Shown: positions 10,229 to 19,705 of the stretch, in pieces
How positions within the stretch are numbered: position 1 is the first letter of the stretch
Layout of the letters: each line of letters begins with the position of its first letter
Assembly (NCBI RefSeq): GCF_003002055.1
Contig: NZ_PVZF01000010.1
Span: 1 to 64,000 of the forward strand
DNA from: Kineococcus rhizosphaerae
GTDB lineage: Bacteria; Actinomycetota; Actinomycetes; Actinomycetales; Kineococcaceae
Length of the DNA: 64,000 nucleotides
Direction: 5' to 3'
The notes under the pieces: model-generated
What the model was told of the DNA's origin: nothing
Seen by the model: only the letters and a program-made list of their open reading frames with translations
Databases searched by the model: none
Position numbers and translations under genes: made by a program

Positions 10229-11452
10229 TCAGTCGTCCGTTCGGGCGACGGCCGCCGTCAGCTGCGCGGCGAGGTCGCCCCGGGGGGCGACGACCACGTC
10301 GTCCAGGCCCAGCCAGCCGGCCGTGGTGCGCAGCTCGGCGGCCAGTTGCTCGGCCGTGCCCGCGGGGGCGCCCGGTTCGGCCCAGGCCGACTCCACGCGC
10401 AGGACGCGGGCGTCGCGGTCGGACTTGAGGTCGACCCGGGCGACGATGGCCTCCCCGAGCAGGAACGGGGTGACGTAGTAGCCGTGGACCCGCTTCTCGC
10501 GCGGCACGTAGAACTCCAGGCGCACGGTGACCCCGAACACCTCCTCGGTCCGGTCGCGGTGCCACACGAGCGGGTCGAAGGGGCTGAGCAGCGCCCGGGC
10601 CCGCACGCGCGGGGCCGGGGTGCCGGGGTACCGGTAGGCGGGCCGGTGGGGGGCCCACCCGCGGACGCGGACGGGTTCGAGCTCGCCGGCCTCGACGAGC
10701 TCGGCCAGGGCGCGCCGGGCCGGTTCGGGCTTGAGCCGGAAGTAGTCCCGCAGGCTGGCCCCGGTCGCGACGCCCGTGGCGCGGGCGGCGATGCGGACGA
10801 GCTCGCGGACGGCGTCGTCGGCGGACGGCACGGGCAGGTCCCGGACGCCGGCCGGCAGGACGCGCTCGGTGAGGTCGTAGCGGCGCTCGAACTGCGGGGT
10901 GCGGCCGGCGGCGGACAACCGCCCGGCGAAGAAGAGGTGCTCGCAGGCCGTCTTGACGTCCGACCAGTTCCAGCCCCAGTGGTCCTTGCGGCGCAGGGCG
11001 TCCGGGGCCAGCGCCGCCTCGAGCTCGCGCGCGGTGACGGGCCCGGTGGCGGCGACGAACTCCTCCACGGCCTCGAGCAGGTCGGGACGGTCGGCGGCGA
11101 TGGCGCGGACGCTGCCCCACGCGTCGTGCGCGGCGCGCTCCATCCGCCAGCGCAGCAGCCGGTGGGTCGTGGGCGCGACGTAGCTGGCCTCGTGGGCCCA
11201 GTACTCGACCAGACCGCGCGGGGCGCGGTGCGCGGCGCGGTCGACCAGGGCCGTGTCGTAGGGCCCGAGCCGGGAGAAGAAGGGCAGGTAGTGGCTGCGG
11301 CACAGCACGTTGACGCTGTCGATCTGGACGACGCCGAGGCGGTCGACGACCTTCGCGACGTGCGCGCGGGTGACCGTGGCGGGCCGGCGGCGGCTGAAGC
11401 CCTGCGCGGCCAGGGCGGCCCGGCGGGCGGTGAGGGCGGAGATCTCTTCCAC
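10229..11452 (-). CDS. YcaQ-family winged-helix DNA glycosylase-like protein
   Basis: About 407 residues of the YcaQ/AlkX family, winged-helix proteins that in E. coli unhook interstrand DNA crosslinks. The diagnostic QxD is present (VVQIDSVNVL), followed by the conserved SHYLPFFSRLGPYD, EYWAHEASY, RKDHWGWNWSDVK and LSPFDPLVWHRDR motifs. The family is about 400 residues, matching the GTG at 11452. The longer reading back to 11560 runs through a dispersed repeat and is probably not coding. The gene follows the LuxR-type regulator on the same strand, separated only by that repeat. Confidence 0.88.
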   Translation of the reverse strand: MEEISALTARRAALAAQGFSRRRPATVTRAHVAKVVDRLGVVQIDSVNVLCRSHYLPFFSRLGPYDTALVDRAAHRAPRGLVEYWAHEASYVAPTTHRLLRWRMERAAHDAWGSVRAIAADRPDLLEAVEEFVAATGPVTARELEAALAPDALRRKDHWGWNWSDVKTACEHLFFAGRLSAAGRTPQFERRYDLTERVLPAGVRDLPVPSADDAVRELVRIAARATGVATGASLRDYFRLKPEPARRALAELVEAGELEPVRVRGWAPHRPAYRYPGTPAPRVRARALLSPFDPLVWHRDRTEEVFGVTVRLEFYVPREKRVHGYYVTPFLLGEAIVARVDLKSDRDARVLRVESAWAEPGAPAGTAEQLAAELRTTAGWLGLDDVVVAPRGDLAAQLTAAVARTDD

Positions 11453-11464
11453 GGTCAGGACGAC

Positions 11465-11574
11465 CCGGTTCGCTCGGTCGCGGCGCTGTCGACGCGTCCT
11501 TCCCTCGGGCCCGCGCAGCGACCCCGTCGGCACGTTCTCCCGGTCCAGGCCACGTCGCACCGCTCCTCGCTCAC
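11465..11574 (-). repeat. Dispersed intergenic repeat, copy A
   Basis: About 110 bp between the response regulator stop and the YcaQ-like start. On the minus strand it starts GTGAGCGAGGAGCGG and ends GAGCGAACCGG. It shares long blocks with 30844-30976, including CTGCGCGG(G/T)CCCGAGGGAAGG and GCGCCGCGAC(C/G)GAGCGAAC, in the same order and in the same orientation relative to the flanking genes. Copy A lacks an internal segment of about 25 bp found in copy B. Confidence 0.75.
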
Positions 11575-12242
11575 GACAGCTCGACGATCTTCTCCCGCAC
11601 GGCGTAGACGACGGCCTCCATGCGCGAGTGCAGCTGCAGCTTCTCGAGGATGTTGCGGACGTGGTTCTTGACGGTGTTCTCGCTGATGGACAGGGTCCCG
11701 GCGATCTCGCGGTTGGCCATGCCGCGGGCCAGCAGCCGCAGGACCTCCAGCTCGCGGGGGGACAGCCGCGGGGTGCCGGGCAGGCCGAGGTTGCGCTCCT
11801 CGTCCCGCCGGCGCATGGCGTTGAACTCCCCGAGCAGCAGACCGGCCATCTTCGGGGTGATGAGCGACTGGCCCGTCATCACCTGGCGGATCGCGTCGGC
11901 GACCTCCTCGGCGGGCACGTCCTTGAGCAGGTAGCCGTTGGCGCCGGCGCGGACGGCCCCGAACAGGTCGTCCTCCTCCTCCGAGGAGGTCAGCATGAGG
12001 ATCTTCGTCGACGGGGCGACGGACTTGATCTGGGCGCACGCGTCGATGCCGGAGCGGTGCGGCATCCAGACGTCCATGAGGACGACGTCGGGCAGCAGCT
12101 CCTCGACGCGCTGCACGGCCTCGGCGCCGTCGCCGGCCTCGCCGACGACGTCGATGTCGTCCTCGGTCGACAGGACCATCTGCAGGCCGCGTCGGAACAG
12201 CGAGTGGTCGTCGACGACGACGACCCGGATGGCCTCGCTCAT
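11571..12242 (-). CDS. NarL/LuxR-family response regulator
   Basis: A 223-residue regulator. The receiver domain has the acidic pair DD (11-12), phospho-acceptor D57 (VLMDVWMP), the conserved T/S and K (LLKD). The C-terminal LuxR HTH starts near residue 158 ([25 protein letters not shown], then [15 protein letters not shown]). No histidine kinase is adjacent, so it is an orphan here. A GGGAG site precedes the ATG by 7 bp. The gene sits between hpf and secA as in several other actinobacteria. Its target is unknown. Confidence 0.92.
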   Translation of the reverse strand: MSEAIRVVVVDDHSLFRRGLQMVLSTEDDIDVVGEAGDGAEAVQRVEELLPDVVLMDVWMPHRSGIDACAQIKSVAPSTKILMLTSSEEEDDLFGAVRAGANGYLLKDVPAEEVADAIRQVMTGQSLITPKMAGLLLGEFNAMRRRDEERNLGLPGTPRLSPRELEVLRLLARGMANREIAGTLSISENTVKNHVRNILEKLQLHSRMEAVVYAVREKIVELS

Positions 12243-12298
12243 GAAGTGCTCCCTGGGGCCGTGGTGCGCGTCCGACCGATCTTGGCACGGACGGCAGC

Positions 12299-12330
12299 GG
12301 GCGCCACCTCCTGAGCGGGAGGTGGCGCCC
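12299..12330 (-). terminator. Terminator hairpin downstream of hpf
   Basis: A perfect 13-bp stem, arms 12299-12311 and 12318-12330 (GGGCGCCACCTCC and its complement), with a 6-nt loop. It lies 50 nt past the hpf stop and upstream of the response regulator start. Confidence 0.75.
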
Positions 12331-12379
12331 GTGCGGTGACCCCGGGAGGGCCTCAGAGCGGTGTCAGGTCAGCGCCGGA

Positions 12380-13147
12380 TCAGTGGACACCCGCCCCCAG
12401 GACGGCCGTCAGGGCGGCGTCGGTGCTCACCTGGTGACCGTTGGCGGTCGCGGGGGCGTCGGTCTTGACCTCGAGGTGGATGACGCCGTAGTCCCAGCCA
12501 CGCCGGCGGTAGACGACGCTCGGGGTTCCGCTCGCGGCATCGACGAACAGGTAGAAGTCGTGCCCCACGAGCTCCATCTCGTACAGCGCCTGGTCCAGGG
12601 TCATGGGCGTGGCGTCGTGGGTCTTCTCCCGGATGACGACGGGCGAGGCGTCCTCGGCCGAGGGGTCGCGGGGTTCGGCCGTGGGGGGCTTGGAGCCGGC
12701 CATGACGGCCGGGGTGGGCACGGCGTCGTGGTCGGGTTCGACCTGCTCGGCCAGCGGGCGTCCGGGGTCGAAGGAGCCGGTGAGGACTTCGTCGGACAGG
12801 CCCGCGGTCGCCTGGTGGACGGACGTGGGGCGGTGCCGGCCGTGGTGGACCTTGCGCCGGTCGCGGGCGCGCCGCAACCGTTCGAACAGCTTCGTCGTCG
12901 CGAGGTCGAGGGCGGCGTAGGGGTCGTCGGCGCAGGCTTCCGCACGCACCACCGGCCCCTTGTCCCGCACCGTGATCTCGACGCGTTCGGAACTGCTGGC
13001 CTGCCGCCGGTTGCTCTCGTGGGAAACCTCGACGTCGATGCGCTGGGCGCGCGGGGCGAGCTGGGTGACCTTCTCCAGCTTGTCCTCGACGTGGCGCCGG
13101 AACCTCTCCTTGACGTCGGTGTGCCGTCCGGTGACCACAACTTCCAC
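12380..13147 (-). CDS. hpf: Ribosome hibernation promoting factor, long form
   Basis: A 255-residue long-form HPF, which dimerises 70S ribosomes into inactive 100S particles in stationary phase or stress. The N-terminal S30AE domain (EVVVTGRHTDVKERFRRHVEDKLEKV ... DPYAALDLATTKLFERLRRARDR) is followed by a disordered linker and the C-terminal dimerisation domain (MTLDQALYEMELVGHDFYLFVDAASG ... VVYRRRGWDYGVIHLE). The GTG at 13147 has GGGAGG 6 bp upstream, better than the upstream ATG at 13183. It is equivalent to Rv3241c, between secA and comF in M. tuberculosis. Confidence 0.95.
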   Translation of the reverse strand: MEVVVTGRHTDVKERFRRHVEDKLEKVTQLAPRAQRIDVEVSHESNRRQASSSERVEITVRDKGPVVRAEACADDPYAALDLATTKLFERLRRARDRRKVHHGRHRPTSVHQATAGLSDEVLTGSFDPGRPLAEQVEPDHDAVPTPAVMAGSKPPTAEPRDPSAEDASPVVIREKTHDATPMTLDQALYEMELVGHDFYLFVDAASGTPSVVYRRRGWDYGVIHLEVKTDAPATANGHQVSTDAALTAVLGAGVH

Positions 13148-13414
13148 GGGATGCCTCCCTCGTTCGACTGGCAGCGCCGGCACGTGGGGCCGACCTGCCT
13201 CGGACCCTCACCTCGTGCCGCTGGCCACCCCCGCGGGGAGGCCGCGGTGAGCAGGCGGGCAGGGACGGCGCGGGCGGGCGCCCCGGGCACCGGGTCCGAC
13301 TTCGGACACCGCCGGGGAAGGACCCGCCGTGACACCGTTCCTGGCTGCCATGGGCCAACGCTAGACCCCTGCCGCCCGGGCTGCACAGCCACCGTGTCGT
13401 TTCCCCCCGCCGGC

Positions 13415-14074
13415 TCACGCGACCGTCACCGTCAGCACCCCGCTCACCCGGACGCCCGCGGCGCGCAGGGCGCGGACGGCCTCGCCCGCGGTCGCGGTCG
13501 TGGTCACGACGTCGTCGAGGACGACGACGGGGCCCACCGGCGGCGGCCCGACGAGGGCGAAGGCACCGGCCACGTTGGCCCGCCGGCCCGCGGCGTCCAG
13601 GTCGGTCTGGTCGCGCACGCGCCGCACCACGCGCAGGCACCGCTCGACCCCCGCGTCACGACCGCGGGCGCGCGAGCGGGAGGCCGTGCGGGCGGCCAGG
13701 TCGGCGACGAGGTCGCCGCCGCGGGCGCGGCGGCTGGCGGCGCGCGTGGGCACGGGCACGAGCCGGACGCGCCCGGTGGGGGTGAGGTCGTCCAGGGCGT
13801 GGGCCAGGGCCGCGGCCAGGGGTCCGCGGGCCTCGGCGCGGCCGCGTTCCTTGACGGCCAGCAGGACCTGGCGGGCGGGTCCGGCGTGCCGGGCGCAGCC
13901 GCGCACGGGCGTGCCGTCGGTCAGCGCCGTGAGCGCCCCGGCGCGCAGGGCGCGCTCGCAGGCCCGGCAGCACACGACGCCCGCCCGCCCGCAGCCGGCG
14001 CAGTGCGCGGGCCAGACCAGGTCGGCGGCCGAGGCCCACAGGGACGCCACCGAGGGGGCCGGCAGGGAACGCAC
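13415..14074 (-). CDS. ComF-family phosphoribosyltransferase-like protein
   Basis: About 219 residues from a GTG with GGGTGGG upstream. An N-terminal zinc-ribbon-like segment (CAGCGRAGVVCCRACE) is followed by the PRTase core: LVPVPTRAASRRARGGDLVADLA, DQTDLDAAGRRANVAGAF and the PRPP-binding loop VVVLDDVVTTTATAGEAVRAL. ComF proteins are tied to DNA uptake in some bacteria, but the role in non-competent actinobacteria is unclear. It corresponds to Rv3242c beside hpf and secA. The stop is 267 bp before the hpf start, a gap that probably contains the hpf promoter; I saw no other gene there. Confidence 0.9.
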   Translation of the reverse strand: MRSLPAPSVASLWASAADLVWPAHCAGCGRAGVVCCRACERALRAGALTALTDGTPVRGCARHAGPARQVLLAVKERGRAEARGPLAAALAHALDDLTPTGRVRLVPVPTRAASRRARGGDLVADLAARTASRSRARGRDAGVERCLRVVRRVRDQTDLDAAGRRANVAGAFALVGPPPVGPVVVLDDVVTTTATAGEAVRALRAAGVRVSGVLTVTVA

Positions 14075-14135
14075 GCACCCACCCTGCGGCACGGGGCCGC
14101 CAGCCGGTCGGCGCCGTCCACAGGCCGGACGCCGA

Positions 14136-14167
14136 AGGGCCCGCCCGGAGAACTCCGGACGGGCCCT
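14136..14167 (-). terminator. Terminator hairpin of the mms sugar-transport operon
   Basis: Arms 14136-14150 and 14153-14167 (AGGGCCCG.CCGGAG) form a 15-bp stem with one mismatch and a 2-nt loop, about 30 nt beyond the mmsB stop. A 12-bp tandem repeat (CAGCGGTGAGGT) lies at 14175-14200 over the mmsB end. Confidence 0.7.
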
Positions 14168-14195
14168 GCGGGCAGCGGTGAGGTCAGCGGTGAGG

Positions 14196-15419
14196 TCAGC
14201 GGACCCCGGCGCGACGCTTGTTGAAGACGTCGAACGCGACGGCCAGCAGCAGGACCAGGCCCTTGATGACCGACTGCAGGGACTGGTCGACGCCGAGCAG
14301 CTGCATCCCGTTGGAGATGACGCCGACGAGCAGACCACCGATCATGGCGCCCTGGATCTTGCCGACACCGCCGGTGACGGCCGCGCCGCCGATGAAGGCC
14401 GCGGCGATGGCGTCCAGCTCGAAGCCGTTGCCGGCGCTGGGCTGCGCACCGTTGGAGCGCGAGGAGAAGATGACCCCGGCCACGGCGGCCAGGAAGCCCA
14501 TGTTGACGAAGATCCAGAAGTTGACCCGGCGCACGTTGACACCGGACAGCTGGGCCGCGGCCAGGTTCCCGCCGATGGCGTACACCTGACGGCCGAACAC
14601 CGAGGACTTCATGATCGTGGAGTAGGCCAGGATCAGGACGGCCAGGATGATCAGGACGATCGGCAGACCGCGCGAGTGCGCCAGCTGCCAGGCGAAGGCC
14701 ATGACGACCGCGGCGACGGCGACGATCTTCAGGACGAACAGCGGCATCGCGTCGACGACCTGCTGGTAGCGGACCTTGGCGACGCGGGTGCGGACCTGCT
14801 GCACGGCGAAGGCGACGACGGCCAGCGCGGCGATCAGCAGGGTGAAGGCGTCGTACCCGTTGCCGCCGATGAGACCGTTGAGGAACCCGGTCGCGACCTT
14901 GCCGTACTGCTCGGGGAACGGCGAGAGGGAGACGTTGCCGAGCGTGAAGAGCGTCAGGCCGCGGAACAGCAGCATGCCGGCCAGGGTGACGATGAACGCG
15001 GGGATGCCGACGAAGGCGACCCAGAACCCCTGCCAGACCCCGATGACGATCCCGACCGCGAGGGCAGCCAGGGCGCCGACGTACCAGGGCTGGCCGTTGC
15101 CGATGACGAGCTGGGCCGACACGGCCCCCGTCAGCGCGACGACCGACCCGACCGACAGGTCGATGTGCCCGGCGACGATGACGATCAGCATGCCGATCGC
15201 CAGGACCAGCACGTAGGAGTACTGCAGGACGATGTTCGTGATGTTCGTCGGGCTCAGCGACAGCCCGTCGGTGAGGATCGCGAACAGCAGCACCACGACG
15301 ACGAACGCGATGTAGATGCCGCTCTCGCGCAGGTTCTGGGTCATGGCGACGAAGGGGTTCGCGCTGCCGGTGCGGGGCGCCGGCGTCGGCTTGTCCTTGG
15401 TCAGCGTGCTGCCGCTCAT
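14196..15419 (-). CDS. mmsB: Multiple-monosaccharide ABC transporter permease
   Basis: A 407-residue inner-membrane permease of the BPD_transp_2 (ribose/xylose/galactose) family with about ten hydrophobic segments. The family signature is present ([19 protein letters not shown]), as are [20 protein letters not shown] and [25 protein letters not shown]. The length, with a long hydrophilic insert near the middle ([15 protein letters not shown]), matches MmsB/GguB rather than RbsC. Its start overlaps the mmsA stop by 4 bp (ATGA). It works with MmsA and the ChvE-like binding protein to import monosaccharides; which sugar cannot be read from the sequence. Confidence 0.92.
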   Translation of the reverse strand: MSGSTLTKDKPTPAPRTGSANPFVAMTQNLRESGIYIAFVVVVLLFAILTDGLSLSPTNITNIVLQYSYVLVLAIGMLIVIVAGHIDLSVGSVVALTGAVSAQLVIGNGQPWYVGALAALAVGIVIGVWQGFWVAFVGIPAFIVTLAGMLLFRGLTLFTLGNVSLSPFPEQYGKVATGFLNGLIGGNGYDAFTLLIAALAVVAFAVQQVRTRVAKVRYQQVVDAMPLFVLKIVAVAAVVMAFAWQLAHSRGLPIVLIILAVLILAYSTIMKSSVFGRQVYAIGGNLAAAQLSGVNVRRVNFWIFVNMGFLAAVAGVIFSSRSNGAQPSAGNGFELDAIAAAFIGGAAVTGGVGKIQGAMIGGLLVGVISNGMQLLGVDQSLQSVIKGLVLLLAVAFDVFNKRRAGVR

Positions 15420-17056
15420 GCGGTGCGCTCCTGAGGGGTGAGTTCTTCGGCGGGGGTGGTGGTGGGGTGCGGGTTCGGTTCGGTCGTCAGGCTGCGGTCC
15501 TTGGTCATGAGGACCATGAGGGACTCCTGCGACGCCTGCTCGATCGGGACCTCACCGGTGATGCGTCCGGCCGACAGCGTGTAGATGCGGTCGCAGATGC
15601 CCAGGAGTTCGGGCAGTTCGGAGGAGATGACGATGACGGCCTTGCCGGCGGCGACGAGCCGGTTGATGATCGTGTAGATCTCGTACTTCGCGCCGACGTC
15701 GATGCCGCGGGTCGGCTCGTCGAGGATGAGGACCTCGGGATCGGAGTAGATCCACTTCGACAGGACGACCTTCTGCTGGTTGCCGCCGGACAGCTTGCCC
15801 GTCAACGCGTTGACGGTGGGAGCCTTGATGTTCATGCTCCGCTTGCTGTCCTCGGCGACCTTGATCTCCTCGTTCGCGTCGACGAAACCGCCGGTCGCGA
15901 GCTTGTCGAGGGCGGCGGCCGAGACGTTGCGCTTGATGTCGTCGATGAGGTTCAGGCCGAACCTCTTGCGGTCCTCGGTCGCGTAGGCGAGACCGACCTT
16001 GATGGCCTCGCGGACCGAGCGGGCCTGGACGGGCTTGCCGTGCACGTACAACTGCCCGCCGAGGTAGCGGCCGTAGCTGCGGCCGAACACGCTCATGGCG
16101 AGTTCGGTGCGGCCGGCGCCCATCAGCCCGGCGATCCCGACGACCTCACCGGCGCGCACGTTCAGCGACGCGTGGTCGACGACGAGGCGGTCCTGAGAGG
16201 CGTGCCCGACGGTCCAGTCCTCGATCCGCAGGATCTCCTCGCCCGGGTTCGAGGTGCGCTCGGGGTAGCGGGAGTCCAGGTCGCGGCCGACCATGCCGCG
16301 GATGATGCGGTCCTCGGTGACGGCGTCGGCCCGCATGTCGAGGGTCTCGATCGTCCGGCCGTCGCGGATGATCGTCACCGAGTCCGCGATGGCCTCGATC
16401 TCGTTGAGCTTGTGGGAGATGATGATGCTCGTCATCCCCTCCTCGCGCAGCTGCCGCAGCAGGTCCAGCAGGTGCGCGGAGTCGTTGTCGTTCAGCGCCG
16501 CGGTCGGTTCGTCGAGGATCAGCAGGCGCACGTCCTTGCTGAGCGCCTTGGCGATCTCGACGAGCTGCTGCTTGCCGACGCCGAGCTGGCCGATCGGGGT
16601 CGTCGGGTTCTCCGACAGACCCACGCGCGCCAGCAGCTTGGAGGCCTCGCCGTTGGTGCGGTTCCAGTCGATCAGACCGCCGCGGCCCTTGATCTCGTTG
16701 CCCAGGAACAGGTTCTCGGCGACGGACAGGTACGGGACGAGGGCGAGCTCCTGGTGGATGATCGCGATGCCGACCTTCTCGGAGTCGGTGATCCCCGAGA
16801 ACGTCGACAGCTTGCCGTCGAAGTGGATCTCCCCCTCGTAGGTCCCGTGGGGGTACACCCCGGACAGGACCTTCATGAGGGTCGACTTGCCGGCGCCGTT
16901 CTCACCGCAGATCGCGTGGACCTCACCGCGGCGCACCGACAGCGACACCTCGGAGAGCGCCTTGACCCCGGGGAAGGTCTTGGTGATGGAACGCATCTCC
17001 AGGATGTTCCCGGCCGCGCCGGTCCCGGGATGCGTGGGGTGGGTGTTCTCGGTCAT
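15416..17056 (-). CDS. mmsA: Multiple-monosaccharide ABC transporter ATPase
   Basis: A 546-residue ATPase with two fused ABC domains, typical of sugar importers such as MmsA/GguA/XylG. Domain 1 has [17 protein letters not shown] and [13 protein letters not shown]. Domain 2 lacks a classical Walker A ([17 protein letters not shown], as usual for this family) but has [15 protein letters not shown] and [20 protein letters not shown]. The C-terminal 30 residues are Pro/Thr-rich. It follows chvE after a strong hairpin and is coupled to mmsB. Confidence 0.95.
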   Translation of the reverse strand: MTENTHPTHPGTGAAGNILEMRSITKTFPGVKALSEVSLSVRRGEVHAICGENGAGKSTLMKVLSGVYPHGTYEGEIHFDGKLSTFSGITDSEKVGIAIIHQELALVPYLSVAENLFLGNEIKGRGGLIDWNRTNGEASKLLARVGLSENPTTPIGQLGVGKQQLVEIAKALSKDVRLLILDEPTAALNDNDSAHLLDLLRQLREEGMTSIIISHKLNEIEAIADSVTIIRDGRTIETLDMRADAVTEDRIIRGMVGRDLDSRYPERTSNPGEEILRIEDWTVGHASQDRLVVDHASLNVRAGEVVGIAGLMGAGRTELAMSVFGRSYGRYLGGQLYVHGKPVQARSVREAIKVGLAYATEDRKRFGLNLIDDIKRNVSAAALDKLATGGFVDANEEIKVAEDSKRSMNIKAPTVNALTGKLSGGNQQKVVLSKWIYSDPEVLILDEPTRGIDVGAKYEIYTIINRLVAAGKAVIVISSELPELLGICDRIYTLSAGRITGEVPIEQASQESLMVLMTKDRSLTTEPNPHPTTTPAEELTPQERTA

Positions 17057-17106
17057 CGGTGAACCGTCGTCCCTCGTTCTGGGTGGGGAGTCTTGACGCC
17101 ACGGCG

Positions 17107-17134
17107 CCCCGCCCCGGAGTTCTCCGGGGCGGGG
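17107..17134 (-). terminator. Perfect palindrome between chvE and mmsA
   Basis: Positions 17107-17119 and 17122-17134 form a perfect 13-bp GC stem (CCCCGCCCCGGAG) with a 2-nt loop, 14 nt past the chvE stop. In binding-protein operons such a hairpin usually causes partial termination or protects the 3' end of the binding-protein mRNA, giving excess binding protein over membrane components. Confidence 0.7.
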
Positions 17135-17147
17135 TCCGCGGGCTGGG

Positions 17148-18299
17148 TCACTTGCCGGCGTCGACCTTGGCCTGGGTGTAGTACCCGGTGTCGACGAGGG
17201 CGCTCTTGACGTTGTCCTTCGTCACGACCTGGGACTCCAGGAGGTACGAGGGGACGACCTTGACGCCGTTGTTGTACGACTTGGTGTCGTTCGCCTCGGG
17301 CTCCTTGCCCTCGACGATCGCCGAGGCCGCGGTGACGACCTCGTCGGCGAGCTTGCGGGTGTCCTTGAAGATCGTCGAGTACTGCACACCGTCGTTGATG
17401 AGCTTGACGGAGGCGATCTCGGCGTCCTGACCGGTGATGACGGGCATCTTGGTGCCCGAGCCGCCGTAGCCGGCGTTCTGCAGGGCGGTGATGATGCCGC
17501 GGGAGATGCCGTCGTAGGGGGACAGCACGCCGTCGACCTTCGCACCGCTGTTGTAGGTCGAGGTGAGCAGGTTCTCCATGCGCTTCTGGGCGGTCTCCTG
17601 GTCCCAGCGCAGGGTGGCGGCCTTGTCGATCGTGGTCTGGCCGGACTTCACGACGATCTTGCCGGAGTCGATGTACGGCTTGATGGTGTCGTAGGCGCCG
17701 TCCCAGAAGAACTTCGCGTTGTTGTCGTCCAGCGAACCGGCGAACAGCTCGACGTTGAAGGGGCCGGCCGCGGTGCCCTCGGAACCGTCGGCGTTCTTCA
17801 GCCCGAGCCCGGTCAGCAGCGAGGTGCCCTGCTGCACACCGACCTTGTAGTTGTCGAACGAGACGTAGAAGTCGACGTCCTTGGAACCGCGGATGAGGCG
17901 GTCGTAGGAGATGACCTTCACGCCGGCGGACGCGGCGGCGGACAGCTGGCTGGTCAGGGCCGTGCCGTCGATGGCGGCGATGATCAGGAGCTTGTCGCCC
18001 TTGGTGATCATCTGGTCGATCTGCTGCGACTGGGTGGGGATGTCGTCGTTCGCGTACTGCAGGTCGACCTTGTAGCCGGCCTTCTCCAGCCCGGCCTTGA
18101 CGTTGTTCCCGTCGGCGATCCAGCGCTCGGACGTCTTGGTCGGCATCGCGACGCCGACCGTGATGTCCGCGGGCTTGGCCGATTCGCTGCTGCCGGCGCT
18201 GGCACCGGTTCCGGAACCGGCACCGCCCCCGCCGCACGCGGCGAGGGTCAGGGCCAGGCCGGCACCGAAGACGGCAAGGGCACTGCGGCGTTTCATCAC
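17148..18299 (-). CDS. chvE: ChvE-like sugar-binding lipoprotein
   Basis: A 383-residue periplasmic-type binding protein (Peripla_BP_4) for the MmsAB importer. The basic start (MMKRRSA) and hydrophobic stretch lead to the lipobox LTLAACGGG, so it is a lipoprotein. The mature protein has the ChvE/XylF pattern: [43 protein letters not shown] and [15 protein letters not shown] ribosome-binding site precedes the GTG/ATG pair. It is divergent from the LacI regulator, which probably controls it. ChvE homologues bind several aldose sugars; the ligand here is not evident. Confidence 0.93.
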   Translation of the reverse strand: MMKRRSALAVFGAGLALTLAACGGGGAGSGTGASAGSSESAKPADITVGVAMPTKTSERWIADGNNVKAGLEKAGYKVDLQYANDDIPTQSQQIDQMITKGDKLLIIAAIDGTALTSQLSAAASAGVKVISYDRLIRGSKDVDFYVSFDNYKVGVQQGTSLLTGLGLKNADGSEGTAAGPFNVELFAGSLDDNNAKFFWDGAYDTIKPYIDSGKIVVKSGQTTIDKAATLRWDQETAQKRMENLLTSTYNSGAKVDGVLSPYDGISRGIITALQNAGYGGSGTKMPVITGQDAEIASVKLINDGVQYSTIFKDTRKLADEVVTAASAIVEGKEPEANDTKSYNNGVKVVPSYLLESQVVTKDNVKSALVDTGYYTQAKVDAGK

Positions 18300-18446
18300 G
18301 GCGGGACTCCTCTGTACCTCGTGAACCCCACGGCGTTCGGGCGCAGTGGGAGCTGGTGGACGCGCCGTGGTGGCGCTGACGTGCCGTGTGGACCGAGCTT
18401 CCTCGTCCCGACAGCCACCGGCAGGTCGGTTGGTTGGTCAGGCCAT

Positions 18447-18460
18447 TGTTAACGTTGCCA
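18447..18460. promoter_or_regulatory. Candidate LacI-family operator
   Basis: TTGTTAACGTTGCC contains TGTTAAC/GTTGCCA, an imperfect palindrome around a central CG, the usual form of LacI/GalR operators. It lies in the 347-bp gap between chvE and the divergent LacI gene, the only A+T-rich patch there. The rest of the gap shows the chvE ribosome-binding site and no gene. Confidence 0.5.
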
Positions 18461-18646
18461 TTCTGAGGCGTCAAGCCAGTCACCCGGATGCACGCAGGTG
18501 TCCCGCAGGTGGGTGTGCTCCAGGCCCCGGCGGCCGCGCGCTGGGCTACTCTGCTCCCGCGAGGTCGACGTGCCCCTTCCCTCGCCCAACCCCGTTCCCC
18601 GGTCCCTCAGCGGTGAGGACCGGTCCTGCAGAAGGTGGGATGACGC

Positions 18647-19705
18647 ATGTCCGCGGACGAGCACCCCCCGGCCACCGAACGACCCGGTGACGTGCGCGTC
18701 CCCGTCCTGGCCGACGTCGCCCTGCTCGCCGGCGTCTCGCAGCAGACCGTCTCGCGCGTCGTGCGCGGCAGCCCGTCGGTGGCGCGGCGCACCCGCGAGC
18801 GGGTCGAGGCCGCCATCGCCGAGCTGGGCTACCGCCCCAACGTCGCCGCCCGCACCCTCGTCACCCGCCGTTCGCACCGCATCGGGGTCATCGCCGCCGA
18901 CGCCTCCCTGTACGGCGCGGCGGTGACCCTGTCCGGGATCCAGCAGGCCTGCCGCGACGCCGGCTACGCCGTCTCCCTCGTCGTGCTCTCCGACCTCGAG
19001 GCCGCCAGCATCCAGCGGGCGCTGGAGGAGCTGCGCGCCCAGTACGTCGACGGCGCCATCGCCGTCGTCCCCCAGGACGCCTCGCAGGACGCGCTGCGCG
19101 AGGCCGACATCGCCTTCCCCTACGTCCTGGCCCCCGGCCTGGACGGGGCCGGGGCCGCCGACGCCTACTGGGCCGAGGTCGCCGCCGCCCGCGCGGCGAC
19201 CGACCACCTCCTCGACCTCGGCCACGCCACCGTCCACCACGTCGCCGGCCCCGGGGACTGGGCCGAGTCCCGGGCCCGCTCCACGGGGTGGCGGACCGCG
19301 CTGGTCGAACGCCTGCGGTTCGTCCCGCGCCCCGTGCGCGGGGACTGGTCGGCGGCCTCGGGGTACGCGGCCGTCGGCGAGCTGCCGCTGGACTCCGTGA
19401 CGGCGCTGTTCGTGGCCAACGACCACATGGCCCTCGGCGTGCTGAGCGCCCTGGCGGCCCGCGGGCTGCGCGTGCCCGGCGACGTCTCGGTCGTCGGCTA
19501 CGACGACGTGCCCGACGCCTCCTTCTACGCCCCCCCGCTCACGACGGTGCACCAGGACTTCGCCGAGATCGGCCGCCGCTGCGTGCAGGTCCTGCTGGGC
19601 CGGTTGCACGACCGCGTCGTCGAACCGGGGCCGGTGAGCCCGCGCCTCGTCGTGCGCGACAGCACCGCCGCCCCCGGCACCCTCCTGGCCGTTCAGCCCG
19701 GGTAG
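18647..19705 (+). CDS. LacI-family transcriptional regulator
   Basis: A 352-residue repressor-type regulator. The N-terminal LacI HTH is intact (VLADVALLAGVSQQTVSRVV, residues 20-39) with the hinge sequence ELGYRPNVAARTLVTRRSHRIGVI. The C-terminal periplasmic-binding-like domain has the family pattern (VTALFVANDHMALGVLSALAARGLRVPGDVSVVGYDDVPDASFYAPPLTTVHQD; positions within about 245-300). An AAGGTGGG site precedes the ATG. It is divergent from the mms importer and most likely responds to its sugar. Its 3' end overlaps the lpqB 3' end by 13 bp. Confidence 0.93.
   Translation: MSADEHPPATERPGDVRVPVLADVALLAGVSQQTVSRVVRGSPSVARRTRERVEAAIAELGYRPNVAARTLVTRRSHRIGVIAADASLYGAAVTLSGIQQACRDAGYAVSLVVLSDLEAASIQRALEELRAQYVDGAIAVVPQDASQDALREADIAFPYVLAPGLDGAGAADAYWAEVAAARAATDHLLDLGHATVHHVAGPGDWAESRARSTGWRTALVERLRFVPRPVRGDWSAASGYAAVGELPLDSVTALFVANDHMALGVLSALAARGLRVPGDVSVVGYDDVPDASFYAPPLTTVHQDFAEIGRRCVQVLLGRLHDRVVEPGPVSPRLVVRDSTAAPGTLLAVQPG

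Noticed and set aside
10191-11303. N-terminal extension of the GGDEF-EAL frame
   Set aside because: It runs through the YcaQ-like gene in another frame and is Arg/Pro/Gly-rich without motifs.
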